Shown: positions 33,607 to 42,376 of the stretch, piece after piece
How positions within the stretch are numbered: the stretch's first letter is position 1
Layout: the number at the start of each line of letters is the position of its first letter
Assembly (NCBI GenBank): GCA_002490705.1
Contig: DKUO01000002.1
Location: forward strand, 13,362 to 77,361
Direction: 5' to 3'
DNA: 64,000 nucleotides
DNA from: Lachnospiraceae bacterium UBA7202
Lineage (GTDB): Bacteria > Bacillota > Clostridia > Lachnospirales > Lachnospiraceae
Notes under the pieces: model-generated
What the model saw: only the letters and a program-made list of their open reading frames with translations
The model's database searches: none
Told to the model about the DNA's origin: nothing
Translations under genes and position numbers: made by a program

Positions 33607-35277
33607 ATGAAGACAGATATCGAGATCGCGCAGGCGGCGGAATTACTTCCGATCAGGTCGGTGGCAAAGCATATCGGCATTGCGCCGGATGAGCTGGAAG
33701 TCTACGGAAAATATAAGGCGAAACTCTCCGAGGAGTATATTGATAAAATAAAAAGAAATCCGCAGGGAAAGTTGATTCTGGTGACGGCGATTAATCCCAC
33801 GCCTGCGGGGGAGGGAAAGACCACCACGACGGTGGGGCTCGGGCAGGCATTTGACAAGCTCGGCAAAAAGGCGGTCATTACCCTCAGGGAACCGTCCCTC
33901 GGCCCCTGCTTTGGTATCAAGGGCGGCGCCGCAGGAGGCGGTTACGCCCAGGTGGTGCCGATGGAGGATTTGAACCTGCACTTTACCGGGGATTTCCATG
34001 CGATCACCTCCGCCAACAATCTGCTGGCTGCTCTGTTAGACAATCATATCCAACAGGGGAATCTGCTGCGCATCGACCCGAGACAGATTGTCTGGAAGCG
34101 GTGTCTTGATATGAATGACAGAGCCCTTCGGAATATTGTGATCGGTATGGGCGGCAAGGCCAACGGCATGGTGCGGGAGGATCATTTCGTGATCACTGTT
34201 GCCTCGGAGATCATGGCGATTCTCTGTCTCGCCTCTGATTTCAGGGATTTGAAGGAGCGGCTTTCCCGTATCATTGTGGCCTATGACTACAGCGGCAATC
34301 CCGTAACGGCCAAAGATTTGCAGGCCGTTGGCGCCATGGCGGCCCTTTTAAAGGACGCGATGAAGCCGAATTTGATCCAGACTCTGGAGCACACGCCTGC
34401 GCTGGTGCACGGCGGCCCGTTTGCCAACATTGCCCACGGCTGTAATTCGGTGATGGCTACGAAGGCGGCGCTTCATATGGCGGATTATGTGATCACGGAG
34501 GCAGGCTTCGGCGCGGATCTTGGCGCGGAGAAATTCTTTGATATCAAGTGCCGGATGGCCGACTTAAAGCCCGATGCGGTCGTTTTGGTTGCCACCATAA
34601 GGGCGCTCAAATATAACGGCGGCGTGGCCAAGGAGGATCTTTCCAGAAAGGATATGGGCGCGCTGCAGGCCGGGATTGTGAATCTGGAAAAACATATTGA
34701 TAATATCCATTTGTACGGCGTCCCCATTGTGGTGACATTGAATGCTTTCTCGTCAGATACGCCGGAGGAAATTGCTTACGTGCAGCGTTTTTGTGAGGAC
34801 AGGGACTGTGAATTTGCCATTTCCGAAGTTTGGGAGAAAGGCGGGGAGGGCGGCATCTGTCTTGCGCAGAAGGTGCTCGACACGCTGGAATCCAAAGAAA
34901 GTCTCTTTGAGCCTCTCTATGAGGACAGCCTGTCCCTGACGGAAAAAATTCATGCGGTTGCGTGTCAGATTTACGGAGCAGGCGGCGTGACCTACACCGC
35001 GGCGGCGAAACGGCAGCTGGAAAAGCTGGAGAGGGACGGTTTCGGCAAATTTCCTGTCTGCATTGCAAAGACCCAGTATTCGCTTTCGGACGATCCCAAG
35101 CTCTTAGGACGCCCTGTGGGCTTTGAAATGCATGTGAAGGAGGCTTATGTGTCTGCGGGAGCCGGTTTTGTGGTGGTGCTGACAGGCGATGTGATGACCA
35201 TGCCGGGTCTGCCGAAAACGCCTGCCGCATACAAGATTGATGTGGATGACGACGGGAAGATTATTGGGCTGTTTTAA
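33607..35277 (+). CDS. fhs: formate-tetrahydrofolate ligase
   Basis: ATP-dependent formation of 10-formyl-THF from formate, entry point of one-carbon units. P-loop NPTPAGEGKTTTTVGL near residue 62 and the family segments REPSLGPCFGIKGGAAGGGYAQ (in parts) and ALVHGGPFANIAHGCNS are clear. 556 residues, normal. Followed 22 bases later by folD, which handles the next step. This pair is widespread and is not by itself evidence of acetogenesis. Confidence 0.97.
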   Translation: MKTDIEIAQAAELLPIRSVAKHIGIAPDELEVYGKYKAKLSEEYIDKIKRNPQGKLILVTAINPTPAGEGKTTTTVGLGQAFDKLGKKAVITLREPSLGPCFGIKGGAAGGGYAQVVPMEDLNLHFTGDFHAITSANNLLAALLDNHIQQGNLLRIDPRQIVWKRCLDMNDRALRNIVIGMGGKANGMVREDHFVITVASEIMAILCLASDFRDLKERLSRIIVAYDYSGNPVTAKDLQAVGAMAALLKDAMKPNLIQTLEHTPALVHGGPFANIAHGCNSVMATKAALHMADYVITEAGFGADLGAEKFFDIKCRMADLKPDAVVLVATIRALKYNGGVAKEDLSRKDMGALQAGIVNLEKHIDNIHLYGVPIVVTLNAFSSDTPEEIAYVQRFCEDRDCEFAISEVWEKGGEGGICLAQKVLDTLESKESLFEPLYEDSLSLTEKIHAVACQIYGAGGVTYTAAAKRQLEKLERDGFGKFPVCIAKTQYSLSDDPKLLGRPVGFEMHVKEAYVSAGAGFVVVLTGDVMTMPGLPKTPAAYKIDVDDDGKIIGLF

Positions 35278-35299
35278 CATATGGGAAGGAGAACAAACA

Positions 35300-36142
35300 A
35301 TGCCGCAAATCATAGATGGAAAAGTCATTTCGGCACAGATTAAGGATGAGGTAAGGGAAAAGGTTTCGCAGTTAAAAGCGCAGGGAAAAAGCGTCTGTCT
35401 TGCCGTGATTCAGGTGGGAAATGACCCGGCTTCCAGCGTTTATGTGGGAAACAAAAAGAAAGCCTGCGCCTATGTGGGGATTGAATCTTTGTCCTACGAG
35501 CTTGCGGAGGAGACCACCCAGGAAGAACTGCTTTCCCTGATTTGGGAATTAAATGAAAAAAAGGAAGTAAACGGTATTCTGGTGCAGCTTCCGCTGCCCG
35601 GACATATTGATGAAAATGAGGTGATCCGCGCGATAGACCCCAAAAAGGATGTGGACGGATTCCATCCTCAGAGCGTGGGAGCGCTCTGCATCGGACAGCC
35701 CGGGTTTGTCTCCTGTACGCCTGCCGGCATCATTGAGCTGCTCAAAAGATCGGGCGTGGAGATAGCGGGAAAAGAATGCGTGGTGATCGGCAGGAGCAAT
35801 ATCGTCGGAAAACCGATGGCGCTTTTACTCCTTCGGGAAAACGGTACGGTGACGGTGGCCCATTCCAGAACGAAAAATTTAAAGGAAGTGGCAAAGCGCG
35901 CTGACATTTTGGTTGTGGCGGTGGGTAAGCCGAAAATGATTACAAGAGACTATGTAAAAGAGGGCGCAGTCGTGATTGACGTGGGCATTCACCGGAACGA
36001 AAATAACAAGCTCTGCGGCGATGTGGACTTTGAGGATGTCTCACCTGTGTGCAGTGCGATTACCCCGGTGCCCGGCGGCGTCGGCCCCATGACGATCGCC
36101 ATGCTGATGTATAACTGTGCAAATTCCGTGTCTTTGCAGTAA
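35300..36142 (+). CDS. folD: bifunctional methylene-THF dehydrogenase / methenyl-THF cyclohydrolase
   Basis: Interconverts methylene-, methenyl- and 10-formyl-THF. Catalytic Lys in YVGNKKKAC, folate-site residues in LVQLPLPGHID, and the Rossmann cofactor motif VIGRSNIVGKPMALLL are present; it ends with PVPGGVGPMTIAML. ATG 35300 follows GGAAGGAG; the longer frame from 35237 overlaps fhs and is not family-like. 280 residues, standard length. Confidence 0.97.
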   Translation: MPQIIDGKVISAQIKDEVREKVSQLKAQGKSVCLAVIQVGNDPASSVYVGNKKKACAYVGIESLSYELAEETTQEELLSLIWELNEKKEVNGILVQLPLPGHIDENEVIRAIDPKKDVDGFHPQSVGALCIGQPGFVSCTPAGIIELLKRSGVEIAGKECVVIGRSNIVGKPMALLLLRENGTVTVAHSRTKNLKEVAKRADILVVAVGKPKMITRDYVKEGAVVIDVGIHRNENNKLCGDVDFEDVSPVCSAITPVPGGVGPMTIAMLMYNCANSVSLQ

Positions 36143-36174
36143 GGGGACCGGAAAACCAGAGAAGGGAATGGCCT

Positions 36175-37632
36175 ATGAAATGTCCCCATTGCGGACATGA
36201 AATGCCGGAAGGATATCTGATCTGCGACAAATGCGGGGAAGAGATCCAGATCGTTCCGGATTTCGAGCCGGAAATAGAAAACAGCATAACGGAAACGCTT
36301 TCCACGCTGATCTCTTCGCAGGAAGAGACGGAAGAGGAGCCGGATGCGGAAAAAGAGTCCGATACAGAAATAGAGCCGGAGACGTCAGCTCCTGACGGTG
36401 ATAAGAGAGGGCGGGGCGTACACATTGTTCTGGCATTTGTGATTCTGCTTGTGGTGGGGTTCATTTCTTATGCCCTCTATGCCTATCACATCCAAACGGC
36501 GGAATATCAGATACACAGGGCGGAGAACTATGCGCAGAAGGGCGACTATGAGCAGGCCATCGCCTGTCTGGAGACAGCCTATGCCGCTTATCCAGAGGAG
36601 GCAAGGATTCTTTTCCTTGAGGCGGATTATTACTATCTGCAAAAACAGGACACAGCAGCCCTTTCTGCACTGATGCGGATCATAGACAAGGAGAACGCGA
36701 GCCGGTATTCCGAGACGGACGTGGAGGAGGCCTACGGCAAGATTATAACCATCTATGCCAATCAAGAGGCCTACGGCCAGATCAATGACCTTCTGCGGGA
36801 CTGTCAGAATGAACGGATCGTCAGCATGTTTCAGAGTTATCTCGCCATGGAGCCGGAGTTCAGCTATGTGGAGGGAAACTATGCGGAAGTAATTCCCCTG
36901 AAGCTCAGCTCCAATACATCGGGAACCATCTATTATACGATGGACGGAACCAAACCGGACAAGAACAGTTCCATCTACACGGCGCCTCTGTTCTTAGAGA
37001 CGGGAGCGTATACGGTCAGCGCCTTTTTTGTGAACGATTACGGGATTGAAAGCGACGTTGTCACAAAAACCTATGTGATTAATCTGGCCGTGCCCAATGC
37101 GCCGGAAGTAGAGCTTTACAGCGGGGAGTATTCGGAGGCCATGATGATTTCCGCGGAAGCGGCGGAGGGATGTAAAATTTTCTATACCACGGACGAGTCG
37201 GAGCCGACGGCGGACAGCGTACCTTACACGGGGCCGATTCCCATGCCGCTTGGGACAACGCTTTTTAAGTTTGTAAATATCAGCAGCGAGGGGATTGCCA
37301 GCGAGGTGACCACCCGTACATATACTTTGAAACTGTGGGGCGCGATCGCCACGGACACGGCGGTAGCCAATCTGGTTAATCGGTTGGTGGAAACCGGATA
37401 TTTGGAAGACGCGACAGGAAAAAATACCAGACAAACAGGTACACTGAGTTATCAGTTCAGCTCGGTGCTCCGGGTGGGCGGCTACGATTATTACACCATA
37501 AACGAGTATTACGATGACGGCACGGGAATGTTGAGCCGTACCGACAAGGTATTTCTTGTGCAGGCATATACAGGCGAGGCGGCACAACTGGCGTATGACG
37601 AGAATGGGGATTTTGTGGCAAATCCGATCTGA
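36175..37632 (+). CDS. zinc-ribbon, membrane-anchored protein with TPR-like and chitobiase-type Ig domains
   Basis: N-terminal zinc ribbon CPHCGHEMPEGYLICDKCGEE (two CxxC), an acidic linker, one membrane helix at about residues 82-100 (IVLAFVILLVVGFISYAL), and a TPR-like helical region ~105-235 (AENYAQKGDYEQAIACLETA). Two chitobiase C-terminal-like Ig domains follow (IYYTMDGTKPD near 250; FYTTDESEPT near 340) and a ~75-residue end domain. The topology is probably zinc ribbon inside and TPR/Ig domains outside. Proteins of this layout recur in Lachnospiraceae without a known role. It follows folD by 32 bases, but no functional link is apparent. Confidence 0.8.
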   Translation: MKCPHCGHEMPEGYLICDKCGEEIQIVPDFEPEIENSITETLSTLISSQEETEEEPDAEKESDTEIEPETSAPDGDKRGRGVHIVLAFVILLVVGFISYALYAYHIQTAEYQIHRAENYAQKGDYEQAIACLETAYAAYPEEARILFLEADYYYLQKQDTAALSALMRIIDKENASRYSETDVEEAYGKIITIYANQEAYGQINDLLRDCQNERIVSMFQSYLAMEPEFSYVEGNYAEVIPLKLSSNTSGTIYYTMDGTKPDKNSSIYTAPLFLETGAYTVSAFFVNDYGIESDVVTKTYVINLAVPNAPEVELYSGEYSEAMMISAEAAEGCKIFYTTDESEPTADSVPYTGPIPMPLGTTLFKFVNISSEGIASEVTTRTYTLKLWGAIATDTAVANLVNRLVETGYLEDATGKNTRQTGTLSYQFSSVLRVGGYDYYTINEYYDDGTGMLSRTDKVFLVQAYTGEAAQLAYDENGDFVANPI

Positions 37633-37701
37633 GACTTGCAAAAGAGGGAAAGATTGACTATGCTATATATGGCATACAAATAAAACAAAAGGAGTGTTGA
37701 A

Positions 37702-38586
37702 ATGTACAGAATTATAAAAGCAGAAGAACTTGCGGCGAACATCTATCTGATGGATGTGGAAGCGCCCCGTGTGGCGCATTCCTGTCAGCCGGGACAGTTT
37801 GTGATAGTCAGAATGGATGAGGATGGGGAACGTATTCCGCTGACCATCTGCGATTACGATAGGGAAAAGGGGACGATCACCATTGTGTTCCAGGTAGTCG
37901 GCGCGGCTACGGAGATGATGCGCCATCTGAAGACGGGAGACAGCTTCCATGACTTTGTCGGGCCACTCGGATGTCCTTCCGAGTTTGTGCATGAGGAGGA
38001 AACGTCCCTGAAAAATAAAAAAATACTTTTTGTTGCCGGAGGACTCGGCACGGCGCCGGTATATCCCCAGGTGAAATGGCTGCATGAGAGAGGGATTGAA
38101 GCGGACGTCATTGTGGGAGCAAAGACGAAGGCTCTGCTCATTATGGAGGAGGAAATGAAGGCGGTGGCCGGAAACCTCTATATTACCACAGACGACGGCT
38201 CCTACGGCAGAAGCGGTATGGTGACCAAGGTAATCGAGGATCTGATTGAGTCCGAGGGGAAATCTTACGATGTATGTGTGGCGATCGGCCCTATGATTAT
38301 GATGAAATTTGTGTGCCTGACCACGAAAAAATACGATCTGCCTACCGTCGTCAGCATGAATCCGATTATGGTGGACGGAACCGGTATGTGCGGCGCCTGC
38401 CGCCTGACTGTGGACGGAGAGGTGAAGTTTGCCTGTGTGGACGGCCCGGAGTTTGACGGTCATAAGGTGGATTTTGATCAGGCCATGAAGCGTCAGCAGA
38501 TGTATAAGACCAAAGAGGGAAGAGATTACCTGAAAGCCAAGGAGGGCAGCACCCATCATGGCGGGTGCGGAAACTGCGGGGAGTAA
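37702..38586 (+). CDS. nfnA: NfnA-type FAD/NAD-binding subunit (NADH-dependent ferredoxin:NADP oxidoreductase)
   Basis: Small subunit of the electron-bifurcating transhydrogenase NfnAB, with the ferredoxin-reductase fold. FAD-binding region PLTICDYD, NAD-binding region FVAGGLGTAPVYPQ, and a C-terminal [2Fe-2S] site with Cys residues in GTGMCGACRLTV and VKFACVDG. 294 residues matches NfnA. The adjacent large subunit strengthens the call over a stand-alone dihydroorotate dehydrogenase electron-transfer subunit. The complex couples NADH and reduced ferredoxin to NADPH formation, useful in a fermenter whose redox state is watched by Rex. ATG follows AAAGGAG. Confidence 0.9.
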   Translation: MYRIIKAEELAANIYLMDVEAPRVAHSCQPGQFVIVRMDEDGERIPLTICDYDREKGTITIVFQVVGAATEMMRHLKTGDSFHDFVGPLGCPSEFVHEEETSLKNKKILFVAGGLGTAPVYPQVKWLHERGIEADVIVGAKTKALLIMEEEMKAVAGNLYITTDDGSYGRSGMVTKVIEDLIESEGKSYDVCVAIGPMIMMKFVCLTTKKYDLPTVVSMNPIMVDGTGMCGACRLTVDGEVKFACVDGPEFDGHKVDFDQAMKRQQMYKTKEGRDYLKAKEGSTHHGGCGNCGE

Positions 38587-38633
38587 ACGATTGAAAATTA
38601 CGCGCAAAATGCAGCGCAGAAATGAGGAAAATA

Positions 38634-40022
38634 ATGGAGACAGATGTATTGAAGAAGGTTCCTGTGAGAGAACAGGACGCAAAAGTACGCGCGACAAACT
38701 TTGAGGAAGTGTGTCTCGGCTACGACAAAGAGGAGGCAATGTGTGAGGCGACCCGTTGTATCAACTGTAAGAATGCGCAGTGTATCAAGGGATGTCCCGT
38801 TGCGATCAATATACCCGGATTTATTGAGAAAGTAAAGGAGGGCGATATCGCCGCTGCCTATCAGATTATCAGCGAATCTTCCGCACTTCCTGCTGTCTGC
38901 GGTCGTGTGTGCCCGCAGGAGAGCCAGTGTGAGGGGAAATGTATCCGCGGCATCAAGGGCGAGCCGATTTCGATCGGTAAGCTGGAGCGTTTTGTGGCGG
39001 ATTGGGCCAGAGAAAACGGCGTAAAACCGGAAGGCGCGCCGGAAAAGAAAAATAAAAAGGTGGCTGTCATCGGTTCCGGCCCGGCGGGATTAACCTGTGC
39101 GGGAGATCTGGCGAAGATGGGCTATGAGGTGACCATTTTCGAGGCCCTGCACGAGCCCGGCGGCGTGCTTGTTTACGGCATCCCGGAGTTTCGTCTTCCC
39201 AAGGAGGCTGTGGTTGCCAAAGAGATCGAGAATGTGAAGAGCCTTGGCGTTAAGATAGAAACCAATGTAGTTGTGGGAAAATCCGTCACTATCGATGAGC
39301 TGATGGAGGAGGAAGGGTTTGACGCGGTATTTATCGGCTCCGGCGCAGGACTTCCCAAATTCATGGGGATTCCCGGCGAGCAGGCGCTTGGCGTGTTCTC
39401 CGCAAACGAGTATCTGACGCGAAGCAACCTGATGAAATCTTTCGATGAGAATTCCAATACGCCCATTATGCGCGGTAAGAAGGTGGCTGTCGTGGGCGGC
39501 GGAAACGTAGCCATGGATGCGGCGAGAACGGCCCTTCGTCTCGGGGCGGAGGTGCATATTGTGTACCGCAGAAGCGAGGAGGAGCTTCCTGCCCGTGTGG
39601 AGGAGGTGCATCACGCGAAGGAGGAGGGTATCATTTTTGATCTTCTGACCAATCCCACGGAAATTCTGGCCGATGAAAACGGCTGGGTGTCCGGCATCAA
39701 ATGTGTGCGTATGGAGCTGGGGGAACCGGATGCTTCCGGCAGACGCCGTCCTGTGGTGATCGAGGGTTCGGAGTTTCTGATGGAGGTGGACACGGTCATC
39801 ATGTCCCTCGGCACATCCCCCAATCCGCTGATTTCGTCCACCACAAAGGGGCTTGAGGTGAATAAACACAAGTGCATTGTGGCCGAGGAGGATTTCGGCG
39901 CTACCACAAAGAAGGGCGTCTACGCGGGCGGCGACGCCGTGACGGGCGCGGCTACCGTAATCCTTGCCATGGGCGCGGGCAAGGCTGCCGCGAAGGGCAT
40001 TGACGAGTATCTAAGGGGATGA
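38634..40022 (+). CDS. nfnB: NfnB-type large subunit (glutamate synthase small-chain-like)
   Basis: FAD and two-[4Fe-4S] subunit where bifurcation takes place. N-terminal Cys cluster EATRCINCKNAQCIKGCP and second cluster VCPQESQCEGKC. FAD GxGxxG motif VIGSGPAGLTCAG near residue 147, and NADPH motif VVGGGNVAMDAARTAL near 292. Often annotated as NADPH-dependent glutamate synthase (gltA); with nfnA 47 bases upstream the NfnB role is more likely. ATG 38634 lies six bases after GAGGA; an ATG at 38622 is in frame. Confidence 0.9.
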   Translation: METDVLKKVPVREQDAKVRATNFEEVCLGYDKEEAMCEATRCINCKNAQCIKGCPVAINIPGFIEKVKEGDIAAAYQIISESSALPAVCGRVCPQESQCEGKCIRGIKGEPISIGKLERFVADWARENGVKPEGAPEKKNKKVAVIGSGPAGLTCAGDLAKMGYEVTIFEALHEPGGVLVYGIPEFRLPKEAVVAKEIENVKSLGVKIETNVVVGKSVTIDELMEEEGFDAVFIGSGAGLPKFMGIPGEQALGVFSANEYLTRSNLMKSFDENSNTPIMRGKKVAVVGGGNVAMDAARTALRLGAEVHIVYRRSEEELPARVEEVHHAKEEGIIFDLLTNPTEILADENGWVSGIKCVRMELGEPDASGRRRPVVIEGSEFLMEVDTVIMSLGTSPNPLISSTTKGLEVNKHKCIVAEEDFGATTKKGVYAGGDAVTGAATVILAMGAGKAAAKGIDEYLRG

Positions 40023-40032
40023 GGCGAACGAA

Positions 40033-41061
40033 ATGAATCTGACAGAACCGGATAAGGATAATAAACTAACCAAAATTCTTTTGGCTGTCATCGCTGTCCT
40101 CCTCATTATTATTTTAATTTTGCTCACCATTGTGGCTGGCCGCAGGGATCGCAGCATGGAAGCGGACAGCGATTTGCAGCAGAGTATTACGGATTACGCT
40201 AAGCAGCAGCTGGAAGCGGAGGGACAGTCCCTCCCGGAAGAGGCGCCTGCCGCGCCGGAGGAAAAGCCGGAGGCGCAGGAAGAGAAGCCGGAAGAAGAGG
40301 ACGGGGACAAGGAAGAGGAAGAACCGGCAGAACCAGCTCCGGCGGATGAAGATAAAACGGCGGTTGTCATTGATATTGAGGATGAAAACGACGAGGCTTA
40401 CACGAAAGAATTTATCCTGAAGGAGGCCTATCCGTATTTCGCAGACAACAATCAGGACGCGATCTGGGATCTGGCGCATTTAAAGCGCTACGTCAAGTTA
40501 TCCAAAGAGCTGGAGGAAACCGGAGAATATTATTATCAGGGCGATGTGGACGGAGACGGGAAACCACACGGAACAGGCCTTGCGATTTATGAGAAAAACA
40601 GCTACTACTTCGGGCAGTGGAACCATGGGGAAAGAAGCGGAACGGGAACCTGGTACCGCTACTATATCAGCCAGCGGAACAAGGAGAACGCTATGGGCGT
40701 CTATATGTCCCACAGCTATGCCGGCGAGTGGAAAGACAATCTGCCAAACGGGCAGGGCGCGGAGCACTATGACGTGGATATTTCCAAGCTGGAACCGACA
40801 AGGAAGATCATGATACAGAATGTGGTCGGGAATTTTACCGATGGTCTCTATGACGGGGAAATGTATGCGAACACAACAGACTATATCGGCAATGTACAGG
40901 AGTGGGACGGTATCGCCAAAAACGGCGTGTTTACGCTGTGGCGGGATATGAGCGCCATCGGGGAATGCTCCGTCTGGCGCTACCGGGAAGACCGGAACGT
41001 CTGTCTGGATATTGATAAGTCGGAAAATAAGAACCAAGGAATCAGGGAACTGATAAAATAG
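40033..41061 (+). CDS. membrane-anchored MORN-repeat protein
   Basis: One membrane helix at residues ~13-35 (ILLAVIAVLLIIILILLTIVA), a Glu/Pro-rich linker (~60-112), then a C-terminal domain with MORN-type repeats: YYQGDVDGDGKPHGTGLAIYE, then YYFGQWNHGERSGTGTWY and YAGEWKDNLPNGQGAEHY. The protein most likely sits outside the membrane as a signal-anchor protein. MORN repeats bind proteins or lipids; no enzymatic motif is visible. It follows nfnB by ten bases and may be co-transcribed, without a visible functional link. Confidence 0.8.
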   Translation: MNLTEPDKDNKLTKILLAVIAVLLIIILILLTIVAGRRDRSMEADSDLQQSITDYAKQQLEAEGQSLPEEAPAAPEEKPEAQEEKPEEEDGDKEEEEPAEPAPADEDKTAVVIDIEDENDEAYTKEFILKEAYPYFADNNQDAIWDLAHLKRYVKLSKELEETGEYYYQGDVDGDGKPHGTGLAIYEKNSYYFGQWNHGERSGTGTWYRYYISQRNKENAMGVYMSHSYAGEWKDNLPNGQGAEHYDVDISKLEPTRKIMIQNVVGNFTDGLYDGEMYANTTDYIGNVQEWDGIAKNGVFTLWRDMSAIGECSVWRYREDRNVCLDIDKSENKNQGIRELIK

Positions 41062-41079
41062 CGATAGGAGGACTCTGTT

Positions 41080-41583
41080 ATGCCTCGATATCAAAGCAGT
41101 GCGTCAAAGGCGGAAGATAACCGTTCCTCGGCTTACACGCTTTTAGCTGTTGGCGGAATCGGTTTTATTGTGGTCGGGTTGATTTTCTGTAACGTGATAC
41201 CGCTTTATCAGAATGCGGGCATCAGCAAGTATCTGGTCTGCGGCGTTATGGGCGCGATGTTTGTTCTTTTTATCGTTTTCGGCTTTGTGTCCATGCGGGA
41301 TTCCAAGCTGCTTTTGAACAAGGCTAAATCAGAGACCTCCCTGCGTTCCGAGATCTCCAAATGGTGTCAGGAGAATCTGGACCGTGCCGCCGTAGACGCT
41401 CTGGTACAGGCGGAAGAGGCGGAGGAGGAACTGACGGAGGAGGAAATGTACTACAGGCGTACGGAGAAGATGCGCTCCGCCATAGAGGACAAGTTCATGA
41501 ATCTGGACGAGGCTTTTGTGGATGACTTTGTGGATGCGTATTATCAGGAACTTTATGAAGATTACATTGATAACAGTCGGTAA
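41080..41583 (+). CDS. small two-helix membrane protein of unknown function
   Basis: 167 residues with two membrane helices (LLAVGGIGFIVVGLIFCNVI at ~24-43 and YLVCGVMGAMFVLFIVFGFV at ~51-70) and a cytoplasmic acidic helical tail. ATG follows AGGAGG. Its last 29 bases overlap the start of rlmH, so translation of the two is probably coupled. Not recognised as a named family. Confidence 0.75.
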   Translation: MPRYQSSASKAEDNRSSAYTLLAVGGIGFIVVGLIFCNVIPLYQNAGISKYLVCGVMGAMFVLFIVFGFVSMRDSKLLLNKAKSETSLRSEISKWCQENLDRAAVDALVQAEEAEEELTEEEMYYRRTEKMRSAIEDKFMNLDEAFVDDFVDAYYQELYEDYIDNSR

Positions 41584-42034
41584 AATAAAGGAAAAATTTT
41601 TTCGCGAGGCGGTAAGCGAGTATGAGAAACGTCTGAGCCGTTATTGTAAGCTGCGGATCGAGGAGACGGCGGATGAGAAAACGCCGGAGCAGGCTTCCGC
41701 AGTACAGCGGGAACAAATTTTGCAAAAGGAAGGGGAGCGGATCGACAGGCTGATACCGGAGGAAGCCTATGTCGTCACCCTTGAGATTGAGGGGCGTAAG
41801 CTGACGTCAGAGCGTTTCGCCGGGGAAATCGAGCGGCTTTGTGTAAACGGCACAAGTCATATCGTCTTTGTGATCGGCGGTTCCCTCGGTCTTCATCATA
41901 CGATTAAGGAACGGGCTGACTTGGCTCTCAGCTTTTCCGATATGACTTTCCCGCACCAGTTGATGCGGGTTGTTTTGTTGGAGCAGATTTATCGGGCGTA
42001 TCGGATTATCAACGGGGAACCTTATCATAAATGA
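41555..42034 (+). CDS. rlmH: 23S rRNA (pseudouridine-1915-N3) methyltransferase RlmH
   Basis: SPOUT-class methyltransferase acting on helix 69 of 23S rRNA. MKITLITVGKIKEKFF start, then the knot region FVIGGSLGLH and the C-terminal signature MTFPHQLMRVVLLEQIYRAYRI and GEPYHK. 159 residues, the exact family length, which fixes the start at 41555, inside the end of the upstream gene. Confidence 0.96.
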   Translation: MKITLITVGKIKEKFFREAVSEYEKRLSRYCKLRIEETADEKTPEQASAVQREQILQKEGERIDRLIPEEAYVVTLEIEGRKLTSERFAGEIERLCVNGTSHIVFVIGGSLGLHHTIKERADLALSFSDMTFPHQLMRVVLLEQIYRAYRIINGEPYHK

Positions 42035-42058
42035 TCCGGCAAAATCATATAGTGTACC

Positions 42059-42358
42059 ATGAGAAGAGAGAAGAGACGACAACCGTTTACGCCGTTTGTA
42101 AAGTCAAGGGAACTGATCGTGGAATCTTTAAAGCTGCCGAAAGATACCATGCTGGGGGCAGCGATTGTTACGGTGACGGGGAACCGCGAGGCGTTTATCG
42201 AAAATTATAAGGGGATTTTGGAGTACACGACAGAGTCCATCGTTTTGCAGGGAAAAAATGCAAAAATCTGTTTTGAGGGAAGTTCCCTGTCCATCGACTA
42301 CTATACCAATGAAGACATGAAAATAAGCGGAAAGATTGATGCGCTTCGGTATATTTGA
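42059..42358 (+). CDS. yqfC: sporulation protein YqfC (YabP/YqfC family)
   Basis: 99-residue beta-rich protein of the YabP/YqfC family, made in the mother cell in Bacillus. Typical core: LIVESLKLPKDTMLGAAIVTVTG in parts, and an ENYKGILEYTTESI segment. It opens the conserved yqfC-yqfD-phoH cluster. No good ribosome-binding site or SigE promoter could be identified by eye. Confidence 0.9.
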   Translation: MRREKRRQPFTPFVKSRELIVESLKLPKDTMLGAAIVTVTGNREAFIENYKGILEYTTESIVLQGKNAKICFEGSSLSIDYYTNEDMKISGKIDALRYI

Positions 42359-42376
42359 GCGGACAGGGGAGAGTAC

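Noticed and set aside
33607..36142. fhs-folD as evidence of Wood-Ljungdahl acetogenesis
   Set aside because: Both genes are widespread in non-acetogens and no CODH/ACS or methyl-branch genes beyond them are present.
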